NCBI RefSeq assembly: GCF_016905445.1
Contig: NZ_JAFEXF010000020.1
Coordinates: 1-60,724, forward strand
DNA length: 60,724 nt
Source: Streptomyces sp. G44
GTDB taxonomy: Bacteria; Actinomycetota; Actinomycetes; Streptomycetales; Streptomycetaceae
Direction: 5' to 3'
Shown here: in pieces, positions 24,757-32,705 of the stretch
Layout: every line of letters begins with the position of its first letter
How positions within the stretch are numbered: position 1 is the stretch's first letter
Made by a program: the position numbers and the translations under genes
Notes under the pieces: generated by a model
The model's database searches: none
What the model was told of the DNA's origin: nothing
The model's input: only the letters and a program-made list of their open reading frames with translations

Positions 24757-26187
24757 TCAGGCGGTGGCGCTGGTGTCCGGCACGCAACGGCCGTCCTGGG
24801 TGCGGTAGTTCCACCGCGCGCCGTCGGCCACCAGCTCCTTGACGGCGCGCACGAACCGCTCGACGTGCTCGTCGGGGGTGCCCGCGCCGAAGCTCACGCG
24901 GATCGCGTTGAGCGACTTCTCGCCGGGCGCGGCCTCGGGGGCGCCGCACTCACCGGGCTCGTCGGGCTCGCTGGCGAGCAGGGTGCGCACCAGCGGGTGG
25001 GCGCAGAACAGGCCGTCGCGTACGCCGATGCCGTACTCGGCGGAGAGCGCGGCGGCGAAGTGCGAGCTGTTCCAGCCGTCCACGACGAAGGAGATGACGC
25101 CGACGCGCGGCGCGTCGTCACCGAAGAGCGAGAGCACCCGCACGGCGGGCACCTCGGCGAGCCCTTCGCGCACCTTGCGGATCAGGTACCGCTCGCGGGC
25201 CACCAGCTCGTCGAAGCCGGCCTCGGTGAGCGCCTTGCAGGCGGCGGCGATGGAGTACACGCCGATGACGTTCGGCGACCCGGCCTCGTGCCGGGCCGCG
25301 GTGTCGTGCCACTCCACGTCCACGCCGCCGCCCGCTTCCCTGGGGCGTCGCGCCACCTTCCGCGAGGCGCCGCCGCCCGCGAGGTAGGGCTCGGCCTCCC
25401 GCAGCCAGTCGGAGCGGCCCGCGAGCACGCCCGAGCCGAAGGGCGCGTACAGCTTGTGCCCGGAGAACGCGACCCAGTCGACGTCCAACTCCCGTACGGA
25501 GACCGGGTGGTGGGGCGCGAGCTGTGCGGCGTCCAGGACGATGCGGGCGCCGTGAAGGTGCGCGGCGGCGGCCAGCTCGCGCACCGGCCACAGCTCGCCG
25601 GTGACGTTGGAGGCGCCGGTGACGCAGACCAGGGCGGGCCGCGTGGGGCATCCCCTGCTCGAGCGGAGCCGAGAGCTTGGGGAAGGGTCGCGGTCGGCGA
25701 GGGCGCGCTCCAGCGTGTGCACGGCCTCGCCGGGGGTGCGCGGCGCGTCGAGGTAGGTGACGCGGGCGTCCCGCCACGGCAGGAGCGAGGCGTGGTGCTC
25801 GGTCTCGAAGACGAAGACCTCGCAACCGGCGGGCAGGGCGGCGGCGAGGAGGTTGAGCGAGTCGGTGGTGGAGCGGGTGAAGACGACCTGGTCGTCCTCG
25901 CGGCAGTCGAGGAACTCGGCGACGGTCGTACGGGAGTTCTCGAAGAGGTCGGTGGAGAGCTGCGAGAGGTACCCGGCGCCGCGGTGCACGCTGCCGTAGT
26001 ACGGGGCGTAGGCGGCCACGTCGTCCCAGACCCGCTGGAGGGCGGGGGCGCTCGCCGCGTAGTCGAGCGCGGCGTACGTCACCTCGCCGCCGGTGACCAG
26101 CGGCACGGTGACGTCCCGGCCGAGGACGGCGAGCGGGGCACAGACGGACGAGTCGGCGGCGACGGCGGAAACGGCGGAAACGGACAT
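24757..26187 (-). CDS. Class V aminotransferase (cysteine desulfurase / isopenicillin-N-epimerase-like)
   Basis: This 476-residue PLP enzyme has Lys245 in FSGHKLYAPFG as the cofactor lysine. TEHHASLLPW, VTGASNVTG and LDAAQLAPHH are the matching PLP-site motifs. An 11-residue insert (SPSSRLRSSRG) near residue 170 comes from a palindromic DNA element. The C-terminal part has HFAAALSAEYGIGVRDGLFCAHPLV, where the Cys could act as a sulfur acceptor. The ATG follows GGGAG. The SAM-IV riboswitch in its leader points to sulfur or methionine metabolism. Cysteine desulfurase or Cys/selenocysteine lyase activity is the best guess. Confidence 0.87.
   Translation of the reverse strand: MSVSAVSAVAADSSVCAPLAVLGRDVTVPLVTGGEVTYAALDYAASAPALQRVWDDVAAYAPYYGSVHRGAGYLSQLSTDLFENSRTTVAEFLDCREDDQVVFTRSTTDSLNLLAAALPAGCEVFVFETEHHASLLPWRDARVTYLDAPRTPGEAVHTLERALADRDPSPSSRLRSSRGCPTRPALVCVTGASNVTGELWPVRELAAAAHLHGARIVLDAAQLAPHHPVSVRELDVDWVAFSGHKLYAPFGSGVLAGRSDWLREAEPYLAGGGASRKVARRPREAGGGVDVEWHDTAARHEAGSPNVIGVYSIAAACKALTEAGFDELVARERYLIRKVREGLAEVPAVRVLSLFGDDAPRVGVISFVVDGWNSSHFAAALSAEYGIGVRDGLFCAHPLVRTLLASEPDEPGECGAPEAAPGEKSLNAIRVSFGAGTPDEHVERFVRAVKELVADGARWNYRTQDGRCVPDTSATA
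25651..25683. repeat. 33-bp palindromic repeat inserted in frame in the aminotransferase
   Basis: TCCCC-TGCTCGAGC-GGA-GCCGAGAGCTT-GGGGA has 5-bp outer arms and imperfect inner arms. Its length is a multiple of three, so the reading frame survives. I recall this element as a common small dispersed repeat in Streptomyces genomes; no second copy is seen in this window. Confidence 0.7.
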
Positions 26188-26342
26188 GGCGAACTCCCGT
26201 GAGAGGCAGGTGAGTTCACTGCGCCGACACGCGTACGACAGAGGTACGGCGGTGCAGTGATGAAGAGAGAAGGGTGTGCGGAAAAGGGGCGCCGAGGCCC
26301 TAACACATTCGCTTGCTCACGAGACTGCTCCCTTGAGGACCA

Positions 26343-26382
26343 GGACCCCAGGGCTGTGACATCCACCGATGTCCAGGGGTCC
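26343..26382 (-). other. Hairpin between the riboswitch and the aminotransferase start
   Basis: Outer arms GGACCCC/GGGGTCC and inner arms GACATC/GATGTC fold into one interrupted stem. It lies just downstream of the SAM-IV core on the transcript. It lacks a U-run, so it may be part of the extended riboswitch fold or a switching helix and not a simple terminator. Confidence 0.45.
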
Positions 26383-26395
26383 GCGCTTGCCATAC

Positions 26396-26500
26396 GCCTC
26401 GCTGCGCACGGCCTGGTCTTCACCCGGGGCACCCCGCCACGGACGGAGGGTTGCCGGACAGCGGGCCGGGGCCGTAGTCGCTGTCACTCATGACCTGCCC
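26396..26500 (-). ncRNA. SAM-IV riboswitch
   Basis: On the minus strand the leader contains, in order, GGTCATGAG, a GC-rich hairpin closing with GCTGTC, CCGGCAACCC, then GGGGTGCCCCGGGTG and AAGACC, which closes the GGTC helix. This succession is the hallmark of the actinobacterial SAM-IV class, with the SAM-I-like GGCAACC core. Ligand binding should switch off the class V aminotransferase 210-310 bases downstream when S-adenosylmethionine is abundant. Confidence 0.85.
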
Positions 26501-26595
26501 AGCATCCTGCCACACGATCTTCGACGCGCAAGGCGCAGTCCATCATCCGGACTGCGCCGTACGTCACACGGGTGAGCGGGAGAGGGGCGAGAGGG

Positions 26596-27660
26596 TCAGC
26601 GGTTGCTGGCCGCCACCCACCGCTCCAGGGCCTGCTTCGCGGCCCCGGAGTCGATCGAGTGGGCCGCCCGCGCCATGCCCGCGCGGATCTGCTCGGCGAG
26701 CGGCGCGTCGGTCGGGGCGAGGGCGACCAGCGCCGCCGCGGAGTTCAGCAGCACGGCGTCGCGCACCGGCCCGCTCTCGCCGTCGAGCAGCCGCCGGGCG
26801 ACCTCGGCGTTGTACGAGGCGTCGGCCCCCCGCAGGGCGTCGACGGGCACCAGGTCGATCCCGACGTCCCGGGGGTCGAAGGCCTGCTCGCGCACCTGCC
26901 CGTCCCGTACGACCCACACCCGCGAGGTGGCCGTGGTCGTCAGCTCGTCGAGCCCGTCGTCGCCGCGGAAGACCAGGGAGGAGTTCCCCCGCTCGGCGAA
27001 GACGCCGGCCACGACGGGCGCCATCCGGGCGTCGGCCACTCCGACCGCCTGGGCCCGCACCTTGGCCGGGTTGGTGAGCGGGCCCAGGAGGTTGAAGACG
27101 GTCCGGATGCCCAGCTGGCTGCGCGCGGCGCCCGCGTGCCGCAGCGCGGGGTGGAACTTCACGGCGAAGCAGAAGGTGATGCCCGCCTCCTGGGCGACCT
27201 CGACGACCCGCTCCGGTGTGAGCTGGAGGTTCACCCCGAGCTTCTCCAGCACGTCGGAGGCCCCGCTGGCCGAGGACGCGGCGCGGTTGCCGTGCTTGAC
27301 GACCCGCGCGCCGGTGCCCGCGATGACGATCGCGGACATCGTGGAGATGTTGACGGTCTTGGCGCCGTCACCGCCGGTGCCGACGATGTCGACCGTCTCA
27401 CCCGGCACCTCGATCACGTTGGCGTGCTCGTACATCGCCCGTACGAGACCGGTGATCTCCTGCACGGTCTCGCCCTTGGCCCGCAGCGCGACGACGAATG
27501 CGGCGATCTGCGCGTCGGTGGCCTCGCCGCGCATGATGCGGTCCATGGCCCAGGCGGTGTCGTCGGCGCTCTGGTCACGCCCGTCGAGCAGGCCGTTCAG
27601 CACGTCGGGCCAGGAACGGCCCGCCGCGGTAGTGCCTCCTGCGGGGGTCACAGCGCTCAT
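26596..27660 (-). CDS. trpD: Anthranilate phosphoribosyltransferase
   Basis: This 354-residue enzyme joins anthranilate to PRPP in tryptophan synthesis. PRPP-binding [14 protein letters not shown] (about 88-101), KHGNRAASS and the Mg-binding acidic pair in [10 protein letters not shown] are present. The ATG at 27660 follows AGGAGCGGCC; the open frame upstream is not used. It is not in a trp operon here, standing alone downstream of the qcr terminator. Confidence 0.95.
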   Translation of the reverse strand: MSAVTPAGGTTAAGRSWPDVLNGLLDGRDQSADDTAWAMDRIMRGEATDAQIAAFVVALRAKGETVQEITGLVRAMYEHANVIEVPGETVDIVGTGGDGAKTVNISTMSAIVIAGTGARVVKHGNRAASSASGASDVLEKLGVNLQLTPERVVEVAQEAGITFCFAVKFHPALRHAGAARSQLGIRTVFNLLGPLTNPAKVRAQAVGVADARMAPVVAGVFAERGNSSLVFRGDDGLDELTTTATSRVWVVRDGQVREQAFDPRDVGIDLVPVDALRGADASYNAEVARRLLDGESGPVRDAVLLNSAAALVALAPTDAPLAEQIRAGMARAAHSIDSGAAKQALERWVAASNR

Positions 27661-27741
27661 GGCCGCTCCTGGTGTTCGTCTGTCAGGAAAAGTGCCCGAC
27701 ACGTCGGGTGGGTCCACCCTATCCAGCCGCCGGGACGGCAA

Positions 27742-27772
27742 AGAGCCCCGTCCATGAACTGGACGGGGCTCT
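27742..27772 (-). terminator. Terminator after qcrB
   Basis: Perfect 13-bp arms AGAGCCCCGTCCA and TGGACGGGGCTCT surround a 5-base loop. It lies 47 bp beyond the qcrB stop and before trpD. It ends the ctaE-qcrCAB transcript. Confidence 0.8.
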
Positions 27773-27818
27773 CGCCGTGGCGACCTAGGGAGGTCAGGGC
27801 TCGTCGAGCCTCAGGTGA

Positions 27819-29438
27819 TCAGTGGTGGCCGTGGCCGCTGGTGATCTCCTTGTACTCCTCGGCGGTGGGCTTGGGGATCTGGTTGTCCTCCCCGTAGTAG
27901 CCCTTGGAGAGCTTGGCCCGGAGCTTCTGCGAACCGGACACCTTGCGCTCGACGCCGTTCTCGTCGACCGTCGGGCCGATCTCGAGCGGCTTGTACTGCT
28001 CGTGCGCGGTGAGCGTGTGCAGCTGCCCCTGGTCGAGCGGCTCGTGGATCTCGATGAACTCGCCGTGCGGCAGGCGCTTGATGATGCCCGACTCGCGGCC
28101 GTGCAGCACCTTGTCCCGGTCACGCCGCTGGAGACCCAGGCAGATCCGCTTGGTGATGATGAAGGCGATGACCGGCCCGGCGAAGAAGAAGATCCGGACG
28201 AACCAGGTGATCGCGTTCAGCGACAAGTGGAAGTGCGTGGCGAAGATGTCGTTGCCGCCACCGAGCAGCATGATCATGTACGCCGTGATCCAGGCGACAC
28301 CGAAGGCCGTACGGGTCGGGGCGTTGCGCGGACGGTCCAGGATGTGGTGCTCGCGCTTGTCCCCGGTGACCCAGGACTCGATGAACGGGTAGACCGCGAT
28401 CGCCGCCAGCATCAGCGGGAAGATCACCAGCGGGATGAAGACGCCGAGGACCAGCGTGTGGCCCCAGAGGTTGATCTCCCAGCCCGGCATGACACGGATC
28501 AGACCCTCGGCGAAGCCCATGTACCAGTCGGGCTGGGCGCCGGTGGACACCTGGTCCGGACGGTAGGGGCCGAGTGCCCAGATCGGGTTGATCGAGGCGA
28601 TCGCCGAGATGGCCGCGATGACACCGAAGACCAGGAAGAAGAAGCCTCCGGCCTTGGCCATGTACACGGGCAGCAGCGGCATGCCGACGACGTTCTTGTT
28701 GGTCTTGCCGGGACCCGCGAACTGCGTGTGCTTGTGGTAGAAGACCAGGATCAGGTGCGCCACCATCAGGCCCAGCATGATGCCCGGCAGCAGCAGGATG
28801 TGCACCGAGTAGAACCGCGCGACGAAGTCGCCGCCGGGGAACTCCCCGCCGAACAGGAACATCGACAGGTACGTGCCGACGACCGGGACGGACAGGATCG
28901 CGCCCTGCATGAACCGCACACCGGTGCCGGAGAGCAGGTCGTCCGGGAGCGAGTAACCGGTGAAGCCGGTGAACATGCCGAGGACGAACAGCAGGAAGCC
29001 GAAGAGCCAGTTGACCTCACGCGGCTTGCGGAAGGCGCCCGTGAAGAACACGCGCATCATGTGCACGAACATGCCGGCGATGAAGATCAGCGCCGCCCAG
29101 TGGTGGATCTGCCGGATCAGCAGACCGCCGCGCACGTCGAAGGAGATGTGCATGGTCGAGTTGAACGCCTCGGACATCAGCTGACCCTGCATCGGGACGT
29201 AGCTGCCGTGGTACTCCACCTCGTTCATCGACGGGTGGAAGAACAGCGTCAGATACACACCCGTGAGGATGATGATGATGAAGCTGTACATGCAGATCTC
29301 GCCGAGCATGAAGGACCAGTGGTCCGGGAAGATCTTGCGCATGTTGGCCTTGGCCAGGGAGTAGATCCCAAGACGGCCGTCGGCCCAGTCGGCCACCCGC
29401 TCGCCGGCGGGTGCCTTCTTCTTGTTGTCGCTGCTCAT
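27819..29438 (-). CDS. qcrB: Cytochrome bc1 complex cytochrome b subunit
   Basis: This 539-residue membrane core of the menaquinol-cytochrome c reductase binds hemes bL and bH. Heme-ligand histidines lie in HHWAALIFIAGMFVHMMRV and YSVHILLLPGIMLGLMVAHLIL. GYSLPDDLLSGTGVRF is the quinol-site region and PDWYMGF resembles the PEWY loop. A C-terminal extension beyond the mitochondrial type, ending in a His-rich tip, is usual in actinobacteria. Only four bases separate it from qcrA. Confidence 0.96.
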   Translation of the reverse strand: MSSDNKKKAPAGERVADWADGRLGIYSLAKANMRKIFPDHWSFMLGEICMYSFIIIILTGVYLTLFFHPSMNEVEYHGSYVPMQGQLMSEAFNSTMHISFDVRGGLLIRQIHHWAALIFIAGMFVHMMRVFFTGAFRKPREVNWLFGFLLFVLGMFTGFTGYSLPDDLLSGTGVRFMQGAILSVPVVGTYLSMFLFGGEFPGGDFVARFYSVHILLLPGIMLGLMVAHLILVFYHKHTQFAGPGKTNKNVVGMPLLPVYMAKAGGFFFLVFGVIAAISAIASINPIWALGPYRPDQVSTGAQPDWYMGFAEGLIRVMPGWEINLWGHTLVLGVFIPLVIFPLMLAAIAVYPFIESWVTGDKREHHILDRPRNAPTRTAFGVAWITAYMIMLLGGGNDIFATHFHLSLNAITWFVRIFFFAGPVIAFIITKRICLGLQRRDRDKVLHGRESGIIKRLPHGEFIEIHEPLDQGQLHTLTAHEQYKPLEIGPTVDENGVERKVSGSQKLRAKLSKGYYGEDNQIPKPTAEEYKEITSGHGHH

Positions 29439-29442
29439 CAGG

Positions 29443-30504
29443 TCAGCCCCTCTCGAAGAAGGCAGGACCGACGGGCTCTTCGAAGTCGCCGAGCGCCTCG
29501 AGGTAGCCCTCCTCGTTCACGCCGATGCGCAGCTGCGGCAGGGCGTGACCAGCGGGGCCGAAGATCACTCGGGCACCGTCGGAGAGGTCGAAGGTGGACT
29601 GGTGGCACGGGCAGAGAACGTGGTGCGTCTGCTGCTCGTACAGGGAGATCGGGCAGCCCACGTGGGTGCAGATCTTGGAGTACGCCACGACGCCTTCGTG
29701 CGACCACTCGAGCTCGCGCTTGTCCTTGATGTTCTCCGGCTGGATCCGGACGATCATCAGGGCGGCCTTGGCGATCTGGGTCTGGAAGTCGTGGTCGTGC
29801 TCCGACATGCCCTCGGGCATGGCGAACGTCAGCGAACCGACCTGCACGTCCGAGGGACGCAGCGGCTCGTGCGTGTTCATGTTGACGAGCTTCTTGCCCT
29901 TGGCCCACTTGGTGTGCCGGAGCTTGTCCTCGGGCAGCGGACCGAGGTCGCGCAGGAGGACGACGCCGGAGAGCGGGACCAGGGCGAGCGCGCCGAACAT
30001 CGTGTTGCGGATCAGCTTGCGCCGGCCGAACTGCGACTCCTCGGCACCGGCCCTGAAGTCGGCCATGACCTTGGCCTTGACCTCGGCCGGGGCCTCGATG
30101 GCGTGCCGCTCGTCGGCGACCTCCACGTCGGACATCAGGGTGCGGGCCCAGTGGACCGCGCCCGCGCCGATGCAGAAGAGCGCGAGACCCAGGGTCAGAC
30201 CCAGGGCGAAGTTGAGACCGCTGATGTGCCCGATCGGCCAGACGAAGATGTTCTTGTCCGCCGGGATGGTCACGAACGCGGCGATGAAGCCGACGGTGGC
30301 CAGCATCGACAGCGTGAACAGGAACGCGATGGCACGCTCGGAGCGCCGGGCGGCTTTCTCGTCGATGTCCTGGATGCGGTGCTGGTGGGGCGGAAGGCCC
30401 GGGTCGGCGAACGGGTTGTCGTCCGCGACCGCCACCGAGCCGTGCTCGGACTCGGTCTCCTGCTTGGTGGGCAGGTTCTCTTCTGGAATCTCTTGGCTAC
30501 TCAT
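29443..30504 (-). CDS. qcrA: Rieske iron-sulfur subunit of the bc1 complex
   Basis: This 353-residue protein carries the 2Fe-2S cluster that takes electrons from menaquinol. Cluster ligands are in CTHVGC and CPCHQS, with the Pro loop GPAGHALPQL. The N-terminal half has three membrane helices instead of one, the actinobacterial form. The ATG overlaps the qcrC stop (ATGA). An upstream in-frame start at 30540 would lie inside qcrC and is less likely. Confidence 0.95.
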   Translation of the reverse strand: MSSQEIPEENLPTKQETESEHGSVAVADDNPFADPGLPPHQHRIQDIDEKAARRSERAIAFLFTLSMLATVGFIAAFVTIPADKNIFVWPIGHISGLNFALGLTLGLALFCIGAGAVHWARTLMSDVEVADERHAIEAPAEVKAKVMADFRAGAEESQFGRRKLIRNTMFGALALVPLSGVVLLRDLGPLPEDKLRHTKWAKGKKLVNMNTHEPLRPSDVQVGSLTFAMPEGMSEHDHDFQTQIAKAALMIVRIQPENIKDKRELEWSHEGVVAYSKICTHVGCPISLYEQQTHHVLCPCHQSTFDLSDGARVIFGPAGHALPQLRIGVNEEGYLEALGDFEEPVGPAFFERG

Positions 30505-31310
30505 GACTTCTTGGCCTTTGCGGTCCGAGCGGCGACCCACACGGCGACCGCGATCAGCGAGCCGAGACCGAAGATCCAGCCGAAGAGGCCTTCACTGACC
30601 GGACCCAGGCCGCCCAGCTTGAGACCGCCAGGACTCTGGGTCTTCTCGCCGTTGACCGCGTCGAGGTACGCGATGATGTCCTTCTTCTCCTTCTCCGGCA
30701 TCGTCGTGTCGGGGAAGGACGGCATGTTCTGCGGGCCGGTCTGCATGGCCTCGTAGATGTGCTTCGGGGAGACACCCTCGAGCGAAGGCGCGAACTTGCC
30801 GTGCGTCAACGCGCCGCCCTCGCCAGTGAAGTTGTGGCACTGGGCGCAGTTGGTGCGGAACAGCTCGCCACCCTTGGCGATGTCCGCCCCGTCCGGGCTG
30901 TACTGCTTCTTGGTCGGGACCGAGGGACCGGCGCCGAGCGACGAGATGTACGCCGCCAGCTGGTCGATCTGGGCCTGGGTGTAGATGACCTTCTTCTTGG
31001 GCGCCTGGGCGCCCTGCTGCTGGAGCGGCATGCGCCCGGTGCCGACCTGGAAGTCGACCGCCGCGGCGCCCACGCCCACCAGGCTCGGACCGTCGGAGGA
31101 GCCCTGACCGCCGGTTCCGTGGCAGCTGGAGCAGCCCACGGCGTAGAGCTTCTTGCCCTCGTCGATGGCGAGGGACTGGGCGGTGTCATCGGCTTGCGCC
31201 TTGTCCGCCGGCGCGAACGCGGCGTACAGCCCCCCGGTGGCCGCCAGCGCGAGGAGTAGGACGACGACCGCCGCCAGCGGATGGCGTCGTCGTGCGGAGA
31301 GCTTTTTCAC
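30501..31310 (-). CDS. qcrC: Diheme cytochrome c subunit of the bc1 complex
   Basis: This 269-residue protein has two CXXCH heme sites, CSSCH and CAQCH, an N-terminal signal anchor (HPLAAVVVLLLALAATGGLYAAF) and a C-terminal helix (LFGWIFGLGSLIAVAVWV). Actinobacteria lack a soluble cytochrome c; this tethered diheme subunit hands electrons directly to the aa3 oxidase in a supercomplex. The GTG start follows GGGG. It lies 77 bp after ctaE in the same transcript. Confidence 0.95.
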   Translation of the reverse strand: MKKLSARRRHPLAAVVVLLLALAATGGLYAAFAPADKAQADDTAQSLAIDEGKKLYAVGCSSCHGTGGQGSSDGPSLVGVGAAAVDFQVGTGRMPLQQQGAQAPKKKVIYTQAQIDQLAAYISSLGAGPSVPTKKQYSPDGADIAKGGELFRTNCAQCHNFTGEGGALTHGKFAPSLEGVSPKHIYEAMQTGPQNMPSFPDTTMPEKEKKDIIAYLDAVNGEKTQSPGGLKLGGLGPVSEGLFGWIFGLGSLIAVAVWVAARTAKAKKS

Positions 31311-31387
31311 GGATTACCCCGGTGTCAGGATCTTCTGCGTCGATGCTTCTGGAAAATGTCGGTACGTCGCGTGAGCGACCCCGCCGA

Positions 31388-32008
31388 TTACTTGATCATG
31401 TAGATCGTGGCGAAGAGTCCGATCCAGACCACATCGACGAAGTGCCAGTAGTAGGACACGACGATGGCTGCGGTCGCCTGTTCATGGGTGAACTTCCTGG
31501 CCGCGTACGTGCGGCCGAGGACCAGCAGGAAGGCGATCAGGCCGCCTGTCACATGCAGTCCGTGGAAGCCGGTGGTCAGGTAGAAGACCGAGCCGTAGGG
31601 GTCGGAGGAGAGCGAGAGCCCGTCCTTCTTGACCAGCTCGGTGTACTCGAACACCTGACCGCCGATGAAGATCGCACCCATGATGAAGGTGACGATGAAC
31701 CACATCCGGAGCTTCTTCACGTCGCCACGCTCAGCGGCGAACACGCCGAGCTGACACGTGAGAGAGGAGAGCACCAGGATGGTGGTGTTCGTCGCCGAGA
31801 ACGGGAAGTTAAGGGCCGAGGCCATTTCCTTCCAGTGATCAGGACCTGTCACCGATCGCAGGGTGAAGTACATCGCGAAGAGGGCCGCGAAGAACATCAG
31901 CTCGGAACTCAGCCAGATGATGGTTCCGACGCTGGTGAGGTTCGGTCGATTGACCGGCGGGTGCGCGTGCCCGGTATCTACTGTCGTTGCTGTCGCCACG
32001 ACCGACAT
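31388..32008 (-). CDS. ctaE: Cytochrome c oxidase subunit III
   Basis: This 206-residue membrane subunit stabilises the oxidase core. It has five helices ([54 protein letters not shown]) and the conserved HGLHV and HFVDVVW motifs. It heads the ctaE-qcrCAB operon. The start codon lies inside a 21-bp palindrome and no strong ribosome site is visible. Confidence 0.95.
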   Translation of the reverse strand: MSVVATATTVDTGHAHPPVNRPNLTSVGTIIWLSSELMFFAALFAMYFTLRSVTGPDHWKEMASALNFPFSATNTTILVLSSLTCQLGVFAAERGDVKKLRMWFIVTFIMGAIFIGGQVFEYTELVKKDGLSLSSDPYGSVFYLTTGFHGLHVTGGLIAFLLVLGRTYAARKFTHEQATAAIVVSYYWHFVDVVWIGLFATIYMIK

Positions 32009-32019
32009 TATGTCGGTCG
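31999..32019. promoter_or_regulatory. 21-bp palindrome covering the ctaE start codon
   Basis: Arms CGACCGACAT and ATGTCGGTCG are perfectly complementary around one central base. The ctaE ATG (32008-32006) is in one arm. A one-base centre cannot form a tight RNA hairpin loop, so a dimeric protein site on DNA is the more natural reading. The divergent receiver gene starts 183 bp away. Confidence 0.5.
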
Positions 32020-32201
32020 CTTATCCCGCCCTCACCCCGGGGGGTGCTGTTCGGGGTGTCTGTGGGGTGTGTCCTGCCCGTATGGCCCATCGGAGGCCTG
32101 TCCGAAGCGCTGTTGACGGGGTGTCGGGAGGAGTAGCATCCGCGCATCGGTTCCCGGTCCCACGACGGCACAGCAGCTCAGCTCGACGATCTGGAGGAAC
32201 A

Positions 32202-32603
32202 ATGCAGCCGACCGCCACGGTGCTGGTCTACAGCGACAACGCGAGCACCCGCGAGCAGGTCCGGTTGGCCACCGGGCGCAGGCCGGCGACGGACGTTCCC
32301 GAGGTCGAGTTCATCGAGTGCGCGACACTTCCCGCCGTGCTCAAGGAGCTGGACGGGGGCGGTGTCGACGTCTGCGTGCTCGACGGCGAGGCGAAGCCCG
32401 CGGGCGGCATGGGCGTGTGCCGCCAGATCAAGGACGAGATCTTCCGGGCGCCGCCCGTGCTGCTGCTCATCGGGCGCCCGCAGGACGCCTGGCTGGCCAC
32501 CTGGAGCCGCGCGGAAGCGGCGGTGACCCTTCCGGTCGACCCGGTGGAGTTCGCGGACGCCCTGGCCGCCCTGCTGCGCAGCAAGCGGGCCGTCGAGGCC
32601 TGA
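32202..32603 (+). CDS. Receiver-like single-domain protein
   Basis: This 133-residue protein has the CheY-like alternating fold (ATVLVYSDN; VCVLDGEAKPAGG; PPVLLLIGRPQD; VTLPVDPVEFADAL). The acceptor-position Asp in VLDGE is present, but the acidic pocket at the N-terminus is only SDN and the conserved Lys is not obvious, so it may be a pseudo-receiver. There is no output domain. GGAGG precedes the ATG. It is divergent from ctaE, hinting at a link to respiration. Confidence 0.83.
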   Translation: MQPTATVLVYSDNASTREQVRLATGRRPATDVPEVEFIECATLPAVLKELDGGGVDVCVLDGEAKPAGGMGVCRQIKDEIFRAPPVLLLIGRPQDAWLATWSRAEAAVTLPVDPVEFADALAALLRSKRAVEA

Positions 32604-32630
32604 CCGGTCCCGGCGGCGGAGCACACAGGA

Positions 32631-32691
32631 CCCCACGCCTCGGTGTGGGGCCCTGTGCCGTTCTGTGCCGTTCTGTGCCGTCCTGTGCCGC
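32631..32691. terminator. Weak hairpin followed by a 10-bp tandem repeat
   Basis: CCCCAC and GTGGGG arms (32631-32650) form a short stem between the receiver gene and the convergent L,D-transpeptidase. About four copies of the 10-mer GTTCTGTGCC follow (32652-32691). Confidence 0.5.
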
Positions 32692-32705
32692 TCCGGGCCC
32701 GCGCG

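Noticed and set aside
26188..26340. A short Cys-containing leader peptide between riboswitch and aminotransferase
   Set aside because: Several short frames with Cys codons exist, but none has both a start codon and a ribosome site that I can support.
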